Assembly: GCA_963803245.1 (NCBI GenBank)
Contig: CAWDLI010000007.1
Coordinates: 62,001 to 126,000, forward strand
Length of the DNA stretch: 64,000 bases
Direction: 5' to 3'
Source: JACVRW01 sp963803245
GTDB lineage: Bacteria > Actinomycetota > Thermoleophilia > Solirubrobacterales > Thermoleophilaceae
Shown: positions 8,522 to 15,729 of the stretch, piece after piece
Position numbering within the stretch: the first letter of the stretch is position 1
How the letters are laid out: each line of letters starts with the position of its first letter
Translations under genes and position numbers: made by a program
Notes under the pieces: model-generated
The model's database searches: none
What the model was told of the DNA's origin: nothing
What the model saw: the letters and a program-made list of their open reading frames with translations, nothing else

Positions 8522-8545
8522 GGGCGGCGGTTTTATCCGCCGCCC
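8522..8545 (-). terminator. GC-rich terminator-like hairpin
   Basis: Perfect 9-bp stem GGGCGGCGG / CCGCCGCCC with loop TTTTAT. Read leftward, it is followed by a moderately T-rich stretch (CTTCGCATTTCTAGG) and lies downstream of the leftward LPXTG gene, so it probably ends that transcript. Read rightward there is no T-run. Confidence 0.5.
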
Positions 8546-8565
8546 CCCACGTCCTCCGCGCTTCT

Positions 8566-8619
8566 GGGACCGTCCCTTTAGACGGGTGCCGACCTGACGG
8601 CCGACCCCGGGACGGTCCC
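8566..8619. other. 11-bp inverted repeat with 32-nt loop
   Basis: GGGACCGTCCC (8566-8576) and GGGACGGTCCC (8609-8619) are perfect inverted copies, and each arm is itself almost palindromic. It sits 22 bp past the stop of the LPXTG gene and may act with the next hairpin (8522-8545) as a double terminator, or bind a dimeric protein. Confidence 0.4.
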
Positions 8620-8641
8620 TATGAGGCGCGCAAGTAGTTCT

Positions 8642-8932
8642 TTAGACCTGATCCGACCGCAGAGTGCGGCGGAGCACAAGTCCGGTTCCGAGCAGGCCTG
8701 CGCCGATGACGGCGAAGACACCGAGCTCGAGACCGGTGAACGGAAGCTGCCCGCTCGTATCGGCCGCGGCTGCGGGCTCTGCCGCAGTCTCACCACCGCT
8801 CGGTCCCTGTGCGATTCCGGCCAGGCCACCGTAAGTGTCCCCGGTCGGGGTCTGAGCGTAAGCCGTACCAGCGACCATCATCGCCAGAACGCAGGTTGCC
8901 AACAGAGTCAGTTTCAAAAGCCTCTTATGCAC
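8642..8932 (-). CDS. Small LPXTG cell-wall-anchored protein
   Basis: The 96-residue product has a signal peptide (about residues 1-26, ending TAYAQ), a short Gly/Ala-rich middle (GDTYGGLAGIAQGPSGGE), and a complete sortase signal: LPFTG, then a hydrophobic helix (VFAVIGAGLLGTGLVL) and a basic tail (RRTLRSDQV). After sortase cleavage between Thr and Gly only about 55 residues would stay on the wall, so it may serve as a tether or an attachment point rather than an enzyme. The start is GTG at 8932 because GGGGAT lies at a proper distance upstream; a longer frame upstream adds non-signal residues. It lies 47 bp downstream of the second polymerase gene, on the same strand. No sortase gene is in the window. 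Confidence 0.75.
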   Translation of the reverse strand: MHKRLLKLTLLATCVLAMMVAGTAYAQTPTGDTYGGLAGIAQGPSGGETAAEPAAAADTSGQLPFTGLELGVFAVIGAGLLGTGLVLRRTLRSDQV

Positions 8933-8979
8933 GTGTGATCCCCTTGGACGAGATTTCTCCCAGCCCGGTCCAACGTACC

Positions 8980-11046
8980 TCACCTTCCGGATGTTGTAAA
9001 GCGAGCGTGTGCAGCCCGCTGAATCCGGGTGTTTTCCCGCTTCGGATCCACGCGCCGCCGGGCGGCGATATTGCGGCTCAGGCGGGTGAGCACCGGATCA
9101 CGCGCGTTCAGAGCCTGGGCGCGGTCAAGCGCGGCTCTGGCGGGGCCGAAGCTCCCGCGGCCCGTGTATATGAGCGCGAGCTCGAAGTGGGCGAGCCAGT
9201 TGTCCTCCACCGTGAGCGAGTGCTCGAACGCCTCCTCGGCGCGGTCGTAGCGGCCGGCGGTGATGGCGATGCGCCCTTCGGCGAGGTCGGGGTCCATCGA
9301 AGCGGGGTTGAACGACCGGGCCCGGTCCAGATCCTCGAAGGCGCCGTTCACGTCGACCGGGGCGCGCTCCTCGGCGCGGTTCAGGTAGCGCACCGACAGG
9401 TAGGCGGGCACCATGGCCAGCAGCGCCACGGCGGCGAGGGCGCCCACGGTCCAGGCCCCCACGCGCGCGGCGCGGATGGGCTCGCGCGCGGCGGCCTGCG
9501 CGTCCGGCGGCCGTGCGGCGGCCACAAGGGCGACCAGCGGGAGCGCCAGCGCGGGTGAGGCCACCGCGGGTATCTCCTCGAGCCAGTCGAAGTTCAGGTG
9601 GACGGCGAAGTACGCGGCGATGGCCAGCGTGGTGGCCAGGACCAGGGCCGGCGGCTTCGCGAGCCCGCGCCTGAGGGCCACCCCTGCCACGAACAGCGAC
9701 AGGAAGAAGGCGGCGAGCAGCGCCGCCCCAACGAACCCGCCCTCACCGAGTGCCCTCAGGAACATGTTGTGCACGTAGCGCGAGTGCTTGGGCTCGTGCC
9801 TGCGGGCCGTGTACTCGCGTTCGAAGTTGCCGGTGCCCACCCCGTTCACGGGCGACTCCTCGAACAGGTCGATCGCGACCCGCCAGTAGTCGGGGCGCTC
9901 ATACGGGTCGAGGTTCGAGATTCGCGCGCCCTCGACCGAGTCGTACTCGGCGCCGGTGAGCGTGGCCCACTGCTCGTCCACCGTGTCGGTGATGCGGTCG
10001 AGGTTGACGACCGCCAGCGCCACGACCGCCAGCGCGAGAAGAGCCGCGCCCGCGAGGCCGGCCCGGCGACTCGCGACCTCGATGCGCTCGTGCCCGCGCG
10101 CCGCACGCTCCGCCAGCGCCAGCGCGAGCCCCGCCGCTCCGGCCACGAGCGCTGACGGCCAGATCGCCGCCACGGCGTCGTCGAGGGCGGGCCCGAGGGC
10201 CCCGCCCACCTCACCGGTGTCGTAGACGTTCAGGATCGGCCCGGCGGCGAGCGCCACGGCGCCCGCCAGCGCGAGCAGGCGGGTTCCAACCCGGAGCCGG
10301 TCGGGAGCGAACGCCAGGAAGACCGGCGCGGCCACGGCCACTCCGACGAAGGACCCGCGACTCTGGGACAACAGGGCGAAGTCGGCCAGCAGCGCCGCGA
10401 CCCCGAGGAATAGCCCGGCGAGCGCCGGGTGCATGGTGCGGTCGGTCGAGAGCCCGAAGGCCGCGAGCATCCCGATGACGCCCAGCGCGGCGTTGCCGTT
10501 CGCGTAGCCGGTCGGGTGCTGGTAGCGGATCTCGAAGAGGTACTTGCTGAGATCGTCGGTCCCCGAGGCGCCCACGAGGCTGACCACGGCCACCACCGCG
10601 AGCCCGAGCGACCAGGCCCCGAGCAGCCAGCGCGCGGAGCGGGCGTCCCATGGCAGGAGGGCCAGCGCCCAGGCCAGCGCCAGGAGGAGGAGAAGCTTGT
10701 TCGAGGCCTCGAGCGCGCTCCCGGTGGACTCGGCCCATAGGAGCGACGCGTATGCCCAGGCCACGTACGCGGCCAGGAGCGCGAGCGCCACACGGGCGCC
10801 GCGCGCCGCGGGAAGCGCGCGACCGGTGGCGAGCCCCACGACGATCGCAAGCGCGACCGCGAGGATGGCCGCCGGGTACCAATCGCGTGGGAAGTAGCCG
10901 CCGCTGTTGGGGGCCAGGTAGAGCCACACGCCCACCACCGGGGCCGCCAGCAGGAGCGGCAGGGCGGCGCGCAACCCCTCCGGGGTGATACCCAGGCGAG
11001 ACAGCAGCGGAGCGGCCCCCTTCCTCTCCATGAGATCGGGGTTCAT
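8980..11046 (-). CDS. O-antigen ligase/polymerase-like membrane protein with TPR tail (second copy)
   Basis: The 688-residue polytopic protein parallels the one at 1603-3576: about 12 membrane helices, a loop with RPDYWRVAIDLFEESPVNGVG and RYVHNMFLRALGEGG (the H-x-x-x-x-x-x-E-G motif of O-antigen ligases/Wzy), and a C-terminal TPR-like tail (RYDRAEEAFEHSLTVEDNW, SFGPARAALDRAQALN). It would join or polymerise lipid-linked glycans outside the membrane. Two such enzymes near one sugar transferase could mean one polymerase and one ligase, or two glycans. A GTG immediately precedes the chosen ATG (11046). The ribosome site is weak. It is probably cotranscribed with the LPXTG gene. Confidence 0.8.
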   Translation of the reverse strand: MNPDLMERKGAAPLLSRLGITPEGLRAALPLLLAAPVVGVWLYLAPNSGGYFPRDWYPAAILAVALAIVVGLATGRALPAARGARVALALLAAYVAWAYASLLWAESTGSALEASNKLLLLLALAWALALLPWDARSARWLLGAWSLGLAVVAVVSLVGASGTDDLSKYLFEIRYQHPTGYANGNAALGVIGMLAAFGLSTDRTMHPALAGLFLGVAALLADFALLSQSRGSFVGVAVAAPVFLAFAPDRLRVGTRLLALAGAVALAAGPILNVYDTGEVGGALGPALDDAVAAIWPSALVAGAAGLALALAERAARGHERIEVASRRAGLAGAALLALAVVALAVVNLDRITDTVDEQWATLTGAEYDSVEGARISNLDPYERPDYWRVAIDLFEESPVNGVGTGNFEREYTARRHEPKHSRYVHNMFLRALGEGGFVGAALLAAFFLSLFVAGVALRRGLAKPPALVLATTLAIAAYFAVHLNFDWLEEIPAVASPALALPLVALVAAARPPDAQAAAREPIRAARVGAWTVGALAAVALLAMVPAYLSVRYLNRAEERAPVDVNGAFEDLDRARSFNPASMDPDLAEGRIAITAGRYDRAEEAFEHSLTVEDNWLAHFELALIYTGRGSFGPARAALDRAQALNARDPVLTRLSRNIAARRRVDPKRENTRIQRAAHARFTTSGR

Positions 11047-11118
11047 CACGATCGGTTTCTCAACTCATCCAATCGGCGGTTTCAACCGAACCAGTCGATA
11101 TACAGAAAACGCTTGATG

Positions 11119-11157
11119 CCGATGCGGCGAAATCGGTCGATCCCGATGTGGCGAAAT
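11119..11157. promoter_or_regulatory. Direct 15-bp repeats in a divergent promoter region
   Basis: CCGATGCGGCGAAAT (11119-11133) and CCGATGTGGCGAAAT (11143-11157) differ by one base and are spaced 24 bp apart, between the divergent polymerase (start 11046) and sugar transferase (start 11336). Paired direct repeats in a 289-bp divergent promoter suggest a regulator site. The regulator is unknown. No other feature was recognised in this gap. Confidence 0.35.
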
Positions 11158-11335
11158 GAAAAGGGCGAGGGTATGATGATCCGCGAAGACCTACCTGGAA
11201 GGGGCAGGAAGCCGCTACGGGTGAGTCAGTCTGTCTTATCGTTTGAGGGGGCATCGTCGCGCCTCCATCGGGCTCCGCCTGCGCGGAGAGAAATCAGCCT
11301 ATTCGCCTTTTCGGTCGGCCCAGACCAGGACTCAA

Positions 11336-12112
11336 ATGGACACGGCGACACAAAGACTCGATAGAGGTACCGCCGGCGATCCGGCCTCGGCTCTTCCGGC
11401 CGCGTCCGCCGACGTCCTCGCGCTGCCGGTTCGCGGCAACCCCGAGCCCGCGCGAGTCCTGCGGTTCGCCGATCGGGCCGCCAAGCGCACTCTCGACGTG
11501 CTCGTGGCCGGCGGACTGCTCCTCGTTCTGGTTCCTCTGATCGCGCTGGCGAGCATCCTGATCGTCGTCGACTCGCCGGGCGGCGCCTTCTTCCGCTGCG
11601 AGCGCGCGGGCTTCAGGGGCCGCAGGCTCCGCATGCTCAAGTTCCGCAAGATGCGCGAGGGCGCCAGCGGGCGCGCGCTCACCATGGACGACGACGACCG
11701 CTTCACGCGGATCGGGCCCTGGCTCGCCAAGTTCAAGCTCGACGAGGTGCCGCAGCTCTGGCACGTGGTCCGGGGCGACATGAGCCTCGTGGGCCCGCGG
11801 CCCGAGGATCCGTCGTTCGTGGAGCGCCACGGCAGCGCCTACGACCACATCCTTTCGGTCCGCCCGGGGATCACCGGCCTCTCGCAGCTCGCGTTCGCGG
11901 AGGAGAGCCGGATCCTCGACGACGACGACCCGCTCGGGCACTACGTGGACCGGCTGCTGCCGCAGAAGGTGAACCTGGACAGGCTCTACGCCAGCCAGCG
12001 CACGCTCCTGCTCGACCTCAAGATCCTGACCTGGACCGTGGCCGCCGTGATTCTGCGCCGCCAGGTGGCCGTTCACCGCGGCACCGGCCGCATGAACCTC
12101 CGCAAGCGGTAA
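11336..12112 (+). CDS. Undecaprenyl-phosphate sugar transferase (WbaP/WcaJ family)
   Basis: The 258-residue protein has the core of initiating glycosyl-1-phosphate transferases: a membrane helix (LDVLVAGGLLLVLVPLIALASILI) near residue 55, then FFRCERAGFRG, LKFRKMR, KFKLDEVPQLWHVVRGDMSLVG and PRPEDPSF, all family signatures including the catalytic basic and Asp/Glu residues. It transfers a sugar-1-phosphate from UDP-sugar onto undecaprenyl phosphate, which starts each repeat unit. It lacks the extra N-terminal helices of full-length WcaJ, so it is the short monotopic type. ATG 11336 is preceded by AGGA at good spacing. This gene ends the polysaccharide region. Confidence 0.88.
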   Translation: MDTATQRLDRGTAGDPASALPAASADVLALPVRGNPEPARVLRFADRAAKRTLDVLVAGGLLLVLVPLIALASILIVVDSPGGAFFRCERAGFRGRRLRMLKFRKMREGASGRALTMDDDDRFTRIGPWLAKFKLDEVPQLWHVVRGDMSLVGPRPEDPSFVERHGSAYDHILSVRPGITGLSQLAFAEESRILDDDDPLGHYVDRLLPQKVNLDRLYASQRTLLLDLKILTWTVAAVILRRQVAVHRGTGRMNLRKR

Positions 12113-12121
12113 TCAGGCGTT

Positions 12122-12158
12122 AAGCGGAAGCAGCCGGCTCGGCCGGCTGCGCACCGAC
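12122..12158. repeat. 37-bp inverted repeat, left copy (contains hairpin)
   Basis: Perfect inverted copy of 12817-12853. The core is itself a hairpin (GCAGCCGGC, loop TCG, GCCGGCTGC at 12130-12150) that can end the sugar-transferase transcript 9 bp upstream. The flanks (AAGCGGAA and GCACCGAC) also match the other copy, so the two are copies of one element and not just two similar terminators. Confidence 0.85.
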
Positions 12159-12202
12159 CCCATCAGCGCCGGTTCCGTCCGGCCCGCTACCTAGTTTTCC
12201 AG

Positions 12203-12345
12203 CGATAAATCGCCGAGTCGCTCCGGTTCGTGCCGGAGCGAGCGGGGGAACCAAACGTTCCACTGGGGCAAATCGCGCTCTTGCGAGCGCGGCGCGCGAC
12301 TCTTTCCGCGCGAGCCCGTCAGCTAACCCCGTAGGCCGTCAGAGA
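12203..12345 (+). promoter_or_regulatory. Cyclic di-AMP (ydaO/yuaA-type) riboswitch
   Basis: The leader shows the conserved blocks of the actinobacterial ydaO class in order: GCCGAGTC, a variable hairpin (CTCCGG/CCGGAG), GGGGGAACCA (12244-12253), CACTGGGGC, a hairpin (CGCGCTC/GAGCGCG), GAGCCCGTCA, and GCTAACCCCGTAGGC (12322-12336). This class binds c-di-AMP and usually turns expression off. It lies immediately upstream of the CAP-domain gene, with the ribosome site (AGAGAGGGG) just after it, so control of translation or of elongation into the gene is likely. Edges are approximate. Confidence 0.9.
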
Positions 12346-12356
12346 GAGGGGTGCGC

Positions 12357-12812
12357 TTGCCGCCGCGGACTCACATCGCAGTTCATCTGGCCTCCTGGTT
12401 CGCCGTGCTCGCGGCGATCAGTCCCGCATCGGCAAAGGCGGGAACGGCCGCCCAGCTGATCCAGCGCCTCAACAACGAGCGCGCGCGCGCCGGCCTGGAG
12501 CCGATGCGCTCGGACCGCAAGCTCTCCCACGCGGCAGCGCGCCAGTCCCGGCGCCAGCTCCGCACCGGCTTCGGGCATGCCACCCACCTCGGCGCCGGGC
12601 GCAGCGGCTTCCGGCGCGTCGCGGAGCTGATCGCCCGTCAGCGCGGCTGGCGCCTCGACACCTCCTCCGTGGCTCTCGGCTGGAAGAACTCCCCCACCCA
12701 CCGTTCCCTGCTCGAGACCGGCTCCTATCGCCTGATCGGCGTGGGCTGGGCGCGAGGGCGCCTCGACGGCTCCCTCACGACGATCTGGACCGTCCGGCTC
12801 GGCGCCCGCTGA
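12357..12812 (+). CDS. Secreted CAP/SCP-domain protein under c-di-AMP riboswitch
   Basis: About 151 residues: a signal peptide (HLASWFAVLAAISPASA) and a compact bacterial CAP domain with the family's hallmarks (LIQRLNNERARAGLEPM, LSHAAARQSRRQL, GHATHLG, VALGWKNSPTHRSLLET and YRLIGVGWARG). The histidines typical of CAP pockets (GHATH, SPTHR) are kept. CAP proteins outside the cell bind lipids or wall components, and some act as peptidases; the activity here is unknown. The TTG at 12357 is preferred because AGAGAGGGG is five bases away, whereas GTG 12351 abuts that site. The gene and its riboswitch are boxed by a 37-bp inverted repeat. Confidence 0.78.
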   Translation: MPPRTHIAVHLASWFAVLAAISPASAKAGTAAQLIQRLNNERARAGLEPMRSDRKLSHAAARQSRRQLRTGFGHATHLGAGRSGFRRVAELIARQRGWRLDTSSVALGWKNSPTHRSLLETGSYRLIGVGWARGRLDGSLTTIWTVRLGAR

Positions 12813-12816
12813 CGGT

Positions 12817-12853
12817 GTCGGTGCGCAGCCGGCCGAGCCGGCTGCTTCCGCTT
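12817..12853. repeat. 37-bp inverted repeat, right copy (contains hairpin)
   Basis: Perfect inverted copy of 12122-12158, starting 4 bp after the CAP-gene stop and ending on the first base of the stop codon of the convergent MaoC gene. The hairpin core can act as a two-way terminator for both genes. Copies at both ends of a 732-bp unit raise the possibility that the riboswitch-CAP unit was inserted or can invert. Confidence 0.85.
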
Positions 12854-13371
12854 CAGCCCTCGACGCGGCGCGGCACCAGCACCGCGCGCTTGAACTCGGC
12901 CACGAGCGTGCCGTCCTGCTTGTGGACCCGCGTGTGGACCCGGACAACCCCGCGATCCGGCTTGGACTGCGACTCCTTCACGTCGAGCACCTCGCTCTCG
13001 GCGAACAGGGTGTCGCCGTGGAACACCGGCGCCGGGTGGGAGAGATCCTCGGTGGCGAGGTTGGCGATCGCCTTGCCCGACACGTCGCTCACCGACATGC
13101 CGAGGGCGAGTGAGTAGACCAGCGGCCCGACGACCACGTTCTGCCCCTGCTGGGACTGCGCCGCGTAGACGTCGTTCAGGTGGAGCGGATGGTGGTTCAT
13201 CGTGATCAGGCAGAACAGGTGGTCGTCCGCCTCGGTCACGGTCTTGGCCGGCCAGTGCTTGTACACGGCACCCACCTCGAACTCCTCCAGGTAGCGCCCG
13301 TAGGGGTGGGCTCCGGAGGCCTCGCGCTCGGCCTGGTTGGTCTCGATCCCGGTCGTGGAAGTCTCGCTCAT
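12853..13371 (-). CDS. MaoC-family (hot-dog) enoyl-CoA/mesaconyl-CoA hydratase
   Basis: The 172-residue single hot-dog protein carries MaoC features: YLEEFEVGAVYKHWPAKTVTEADDHLFC near the N-terminus (catalytic Asp in the TEAD segment, His in NHHPLHLN), VVGPLVYSLALGMSV, and HPAPVFHGDTLFAESEV. It hydrates an unsaturated acyl-CoA in the cytoplasm. It is divergent, by 47 bp, from a malyl-CoA lyase-like gene, and these two families work together in mesaconyl-CoA/methylmalyl-CoA and itaconyl-CoA/citramalyl-CoA metabolism, so a dicarboxylyl-CoA substrate is the best inference. ATG 13371 is chosen because upstream residues run into the neighbour's promoter. Confidence 0.75.
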   Translation of the reverse strand: MSETSTTGIETNQAEREASGAHPYGRYLEEFEVGAVYKHWPAKTVTEADDHLFCLITMNHHPLHLNDVYAAQSQQGQNVVVGPLVYSLALGMSVSDVSGKAIANLATEDLSHPAPVFHGDTLFAESEVLDVKESQSKPDRGVVRVHTRVHKQDGTLVAEFKRAVLVPRRVEG

Positions 13372-13418
13372 AGAGCGCCGAAGCCTACTTATCGCCGCGC
13401 CGAGGTGAGTAACCTGCC

Positions 13419-14489
13419 GTGCCCATGCGTAACCCACGTGACTTCTTCAAGCCGCTCGCGGTCGAGGCCCCCGAGCCGCTCCGCGAGATTCCCTTCCCGC
13501 CCTCGCGGATGATCCACTTCCTCGACTTCTCCAACGAGAAGATGGCCGCCAAGGCCCCCGAGATCGCGCTGAAGACCGACATCCTGCTCGGCAACCTCGA
13601 GGATGCGGTGCCCGTCGACCGCAAGGAGGCCGCGCGCCGCGGGCTCATCGACACGGCCCGTGACGCCGACTTCGGCGAGACCGCTCTCTGGACCCGGGTC
13701 AACAGCCTCGAGAGCCCATGGGTGCTCGACGACATCACGGAGCTGGTCACGGAGATCGGCCACAAGCTCGACGTGATCATGGTCCCCAAGGTCGAGGGCG
13801 CCTGGGACATCCACTACGTGGACCGCCTCCTGGCCCAGCTCGAGGCCAAGGCGGGCCTGGACCGCCCGATCCTCGTCCACGCCATTCTGGAGACCTCCCA
13901 GGGCGTGGTGAACCTCGAGGAGATCGCCACCGCCAGCCCGCGGATGCAGGGCATGAGCTTCGGGCCGGCCGACCTGGCCGCGTCGCGCCGCATGAAGACC
14001 ACCCGTGTCGGCGGCGGGCATCCCGGCTACCGGGTGATCGAGGATCCCGACCCGAACGATCCCGAGGCGCCCCGCGCCAGCGCCCAGCAGGACCCGTGGC
14101 ACTACTCGATCGCGCGCATGGTGGACGCATGCACGTCGGCGGGGATCCTCCCGTTCTACGGGCCCTACGGCGACATCAAGGACACCGCCGGCTGCGAGGC
14201 GCAGTTCCGCGCGGCGTTCCTCCTGGGCTGCGTGGGCGCCTGGTCGCTCCACCCCGCGCAGATCGACATCGCCAAGAAGGTCTTCTCGCCCGACCCCGAG
14301 GAGGTCCGCTTCGCCAAGAAGGTGATCGAGGCGATCCCGGACGGCCGCGGCGTGCACATGATCGACGGCAAGATGCAGGACGACGCCACCTGGAAGCAGT
14401 GCAAGGTCATGGTCGACCTGGCCGAGCAGCTGGCCCGCAAGGACCCGGAGCTGGCCGAGGCGTACGGGCTCGAGCCCGTAGGCGCGTAG
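13419..14489 (+). CDS. HpcH/CitE-family malyl-CoA/methylmalyl-CoA/citramalyl-CoA lyase-like enzyme
   Basis: A 356-residue TIM-barrel lyase. Family signs are GNLEDAVPVDRKEAAR (metal-binding acidic residue after the barrel start), TRVNSLESPW (substrate-binding Arg), MVPKVEG, ILETSQGVVNLEEIA (metal-binding Glu) and MSFGPADLAAS. The length and the inserted segment with WHYSIARMVDAC and GILPFYGPYGDIKDT resemble the longer trifunctional lyases described in Chloroflexus rather than short CitE. It would cleave or form malyl-CoA (acetyl-CoA plus glyoxylate) or a methyl analogue. It is the first gene of a rightward operon with CoA-ligase genes. GTG 13419 has GAGGTGA at good spacing; ATG 13425 is the alternative. 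Confidence 0.8.
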   Translation: MPMRNPRDFFKPLAVEAPEPLREIPFPPSRMIHFLDFSNEKMAAKAPEIALKTDILLGNLEDAVPVDRKEAARRGLIDTARDADFGETALWTRVNSLESPWVLDDITELVTEIGHKLDVIMVPKVEGAWDIHYVDRLLAQLEAKAGLDRPILVHAILETSQGVVNLEEIATASPRMQGMSFGPADLAASRRMKTTRVGGGHPGYRVIEDPDPNDPEAPRASAQQDPWHYSIARMVDACTSAGILPFYGPYGDIKDTAGCEAQFRAAFLLGCVGAWSLHPAQIDIAKKVFSPDPEEVRFAKKVIEAIPDGRGVHMIDGKMQDDATWKQCKVMVDLAEQLARKDPELAEAYGLEPVGA

Positions 14490-14508
14490 ATAAGGTTCCG
14501 CGCCGCCC

Positions 14509-15729
14509 ATGCGCTTCTATGAGTACGAGTCGCGCGCCATCGTGCGCGACGCCGGGATCCCCGTCACCGACTTCGGCTTCGCGAAGACGCCGGACGAGGC
14601 GCGCGAGATCGCCGCGCGGATCGGCGGCCCGACCGTCATCAAGTCGCAGGTGCTGAGCGGAGGACGGATGAAGGCCGGCGGCGTGCAGTTCGCCGACACG
14701 CCGGATGAGGCGGCGACGCATGCCGAGGCCATCCTCCAGCTTGAGATCGGCGGCCACATGCCGCGCGGCGTGCTCGTGGACCCGCGCGCACAGGTCAAGC
14801 AGGAGTACTACGCGGGCGTGGTCTGGGACGGCACCGCCAAGCGGCCGCTGATCCTCTTCAGCGACATGGGCGGGATCGACATCGAGCAGGTGGCCGAGGA
14901 GCACCCCGACCACGTCGGGCGCCGCCACTTCTCGAACCTGCTGCCCTTCTCCGACTTCCAGGCCAAGCAGGTGATCGCCGACTCCGGGGTGACCGGCACT
15001 GCGCTCAACCGGCTCACCCCGGTCGTTGCGCGGCTCGCGCGGCTGTTCCGGGACCGCGACATGACGCTCGCGGAGATCAACCCGCTGGCGCAGCTGGAGG
15101 ACGGCAGCTTCGTGGCGCTCGACGCCCACATGGAGATGGAGAACGAGGCGATGCCGCGCCAGAAGGCGGTCTTGCGCAAGATCGGCATCGAGGAGGACGA
15201 GGGCACCCGCGAGGGGCACGAGCCCACGCCCTTCGAGGCGGCCGTGACTGCGATCGACGCCGCGGACCACCGCGGCGTGATCCAGGGCAAGGACACCGGC
15301 TTCCACGGCAACCTCGGGCTCGTGATCGGCGCCGGTGGCGGCTCCCTGACGCTCACGGACGCGGTGCGCTCCCAGGGCGGCAGCCCCGCGAACTACTCCG
15401 AGATCGGCGGCAACCCGTCCGTGGCCAAGGCCTGCGGGCTGGCCAAGCAGGTGCTCCAGAAGGACGGCGTGGAGAAGATCGCCGTGATGATGTCGATCGT
15501 CTCGAACACCCGCGTAGACATCGTGGCGCGCGGCGTGATCAAGGCCTGCCTCGAGCTCGGCAAGGACCCCGGCGAGACGATCGCGATCTTCCGCATCCCG
15601 GGCGCCTGGGAGGAGGAGGGCTTCAAGATCCTCGACCGCTACGGCGTGGAGTACTGCGACCGCTCCGTCTCCATGCACGAGGCCGCGCGGCGCGCGGTCG
15701 CGAAGATCCAGGGAGGCGCCCCCGCATGA
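14509..15729 (+). CDS. ATP-grasp acyl-CoA ligase, beta subunit (SucC/MtkA-like)
   Basis: The 406-residue subunit has an N-terminal ATP-grasp fold (FYEYESRAIVRDAGIPV, VIKSQVLSGGRMKAGGVQFA, ending AEINPLAQLEDGSFVALDAHMEME, which holds the Mg-binding residues) and a C-terminal flavodoxin-like CoA-ligase domain (GLVIGAGGGSLTLTDAV, NYSEIGGNPS). In true succinyl-CoA synthetase the latter block usually reads like NFLDVGGGA, so this is a divergent ligase and may use malate, mesaconate, citramalate or itaconate. It shares its last four bases (ATGA) with the alpha-subunit gene and follows the lyase by 19 bp, so the three work as one pathway. Confidence 0.82.
   Translation: MRFYEYESRAIVRDAGIPVTDFGFAKTPDEAREIAARIGGPTVIKSQVLSGGRMKAGGVQFADTPDEAATHAEAILQLEIGGHMPRGVLVDPRAQVKQEYYAGVVWDGTAKRPLILFSDMGGIDIEQVAEEHPDHVGRRHFSNLLPFSDFQAKQVIADSGVTGTALNRLTPVVARLARLFRDRDMTLAEINPLAQLEDGSFVALDAHMEMENEAMPRQKAVLRKIGIEEDEGTREGHEPTPFEAAVTAIDAADHRGVIQGKDTGFHGNLGLVIGAGGGSLTLTDAVRSQGGSPANYSEIGGNPSVAKACGLAKQVLQKDGVEKIAVMMSIVSNTRVDIVARGVIKACLELGKDPGETIAIFRIPGAWEEEGFKILDRYGVEYCDRSVSMHEAARRAVAKIQGGAPA

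Larger units (their letters stand above)
7997..8641. other. 645-bp noncoding gap rich in hairpins and repeats
   Basis: No convincing gene is present: small open frames here are Arg/Ala/Pro-rich and lack ribosome sites. The stretch holds a duplicated hairpin element (8074-8135 and 8286-8347), a nested hairpin (8431-8488), a GC-rich stem (8522-8545) and a long-loop inverted repeat (8566-8619), each listed separately. A structured RNA is possible, but no known RNA family (tmRNA, 6S, SRP) was recognised. Confidence 0.6.

Noticed and set aside
7997..8641. tmRNA, 6S RNA or SRP RNA in the hairpin-rich gap
   Set aside because: None of the signature sequences of these RNAs could be found; only unassigned hairpins.
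12122..12853. Insertion sequence or transposon with terminal inverted repeats
   Set aside because: The unit carries no transposase and no target-site duplication was seen; kept only as an inverted-repeat finding.
14407..15678. Long frame opposite the CoA-ligase beta gene
   Set aside because: His/Arg/Leu-rich shadow of a gene with clear ATP-grasp motifs.
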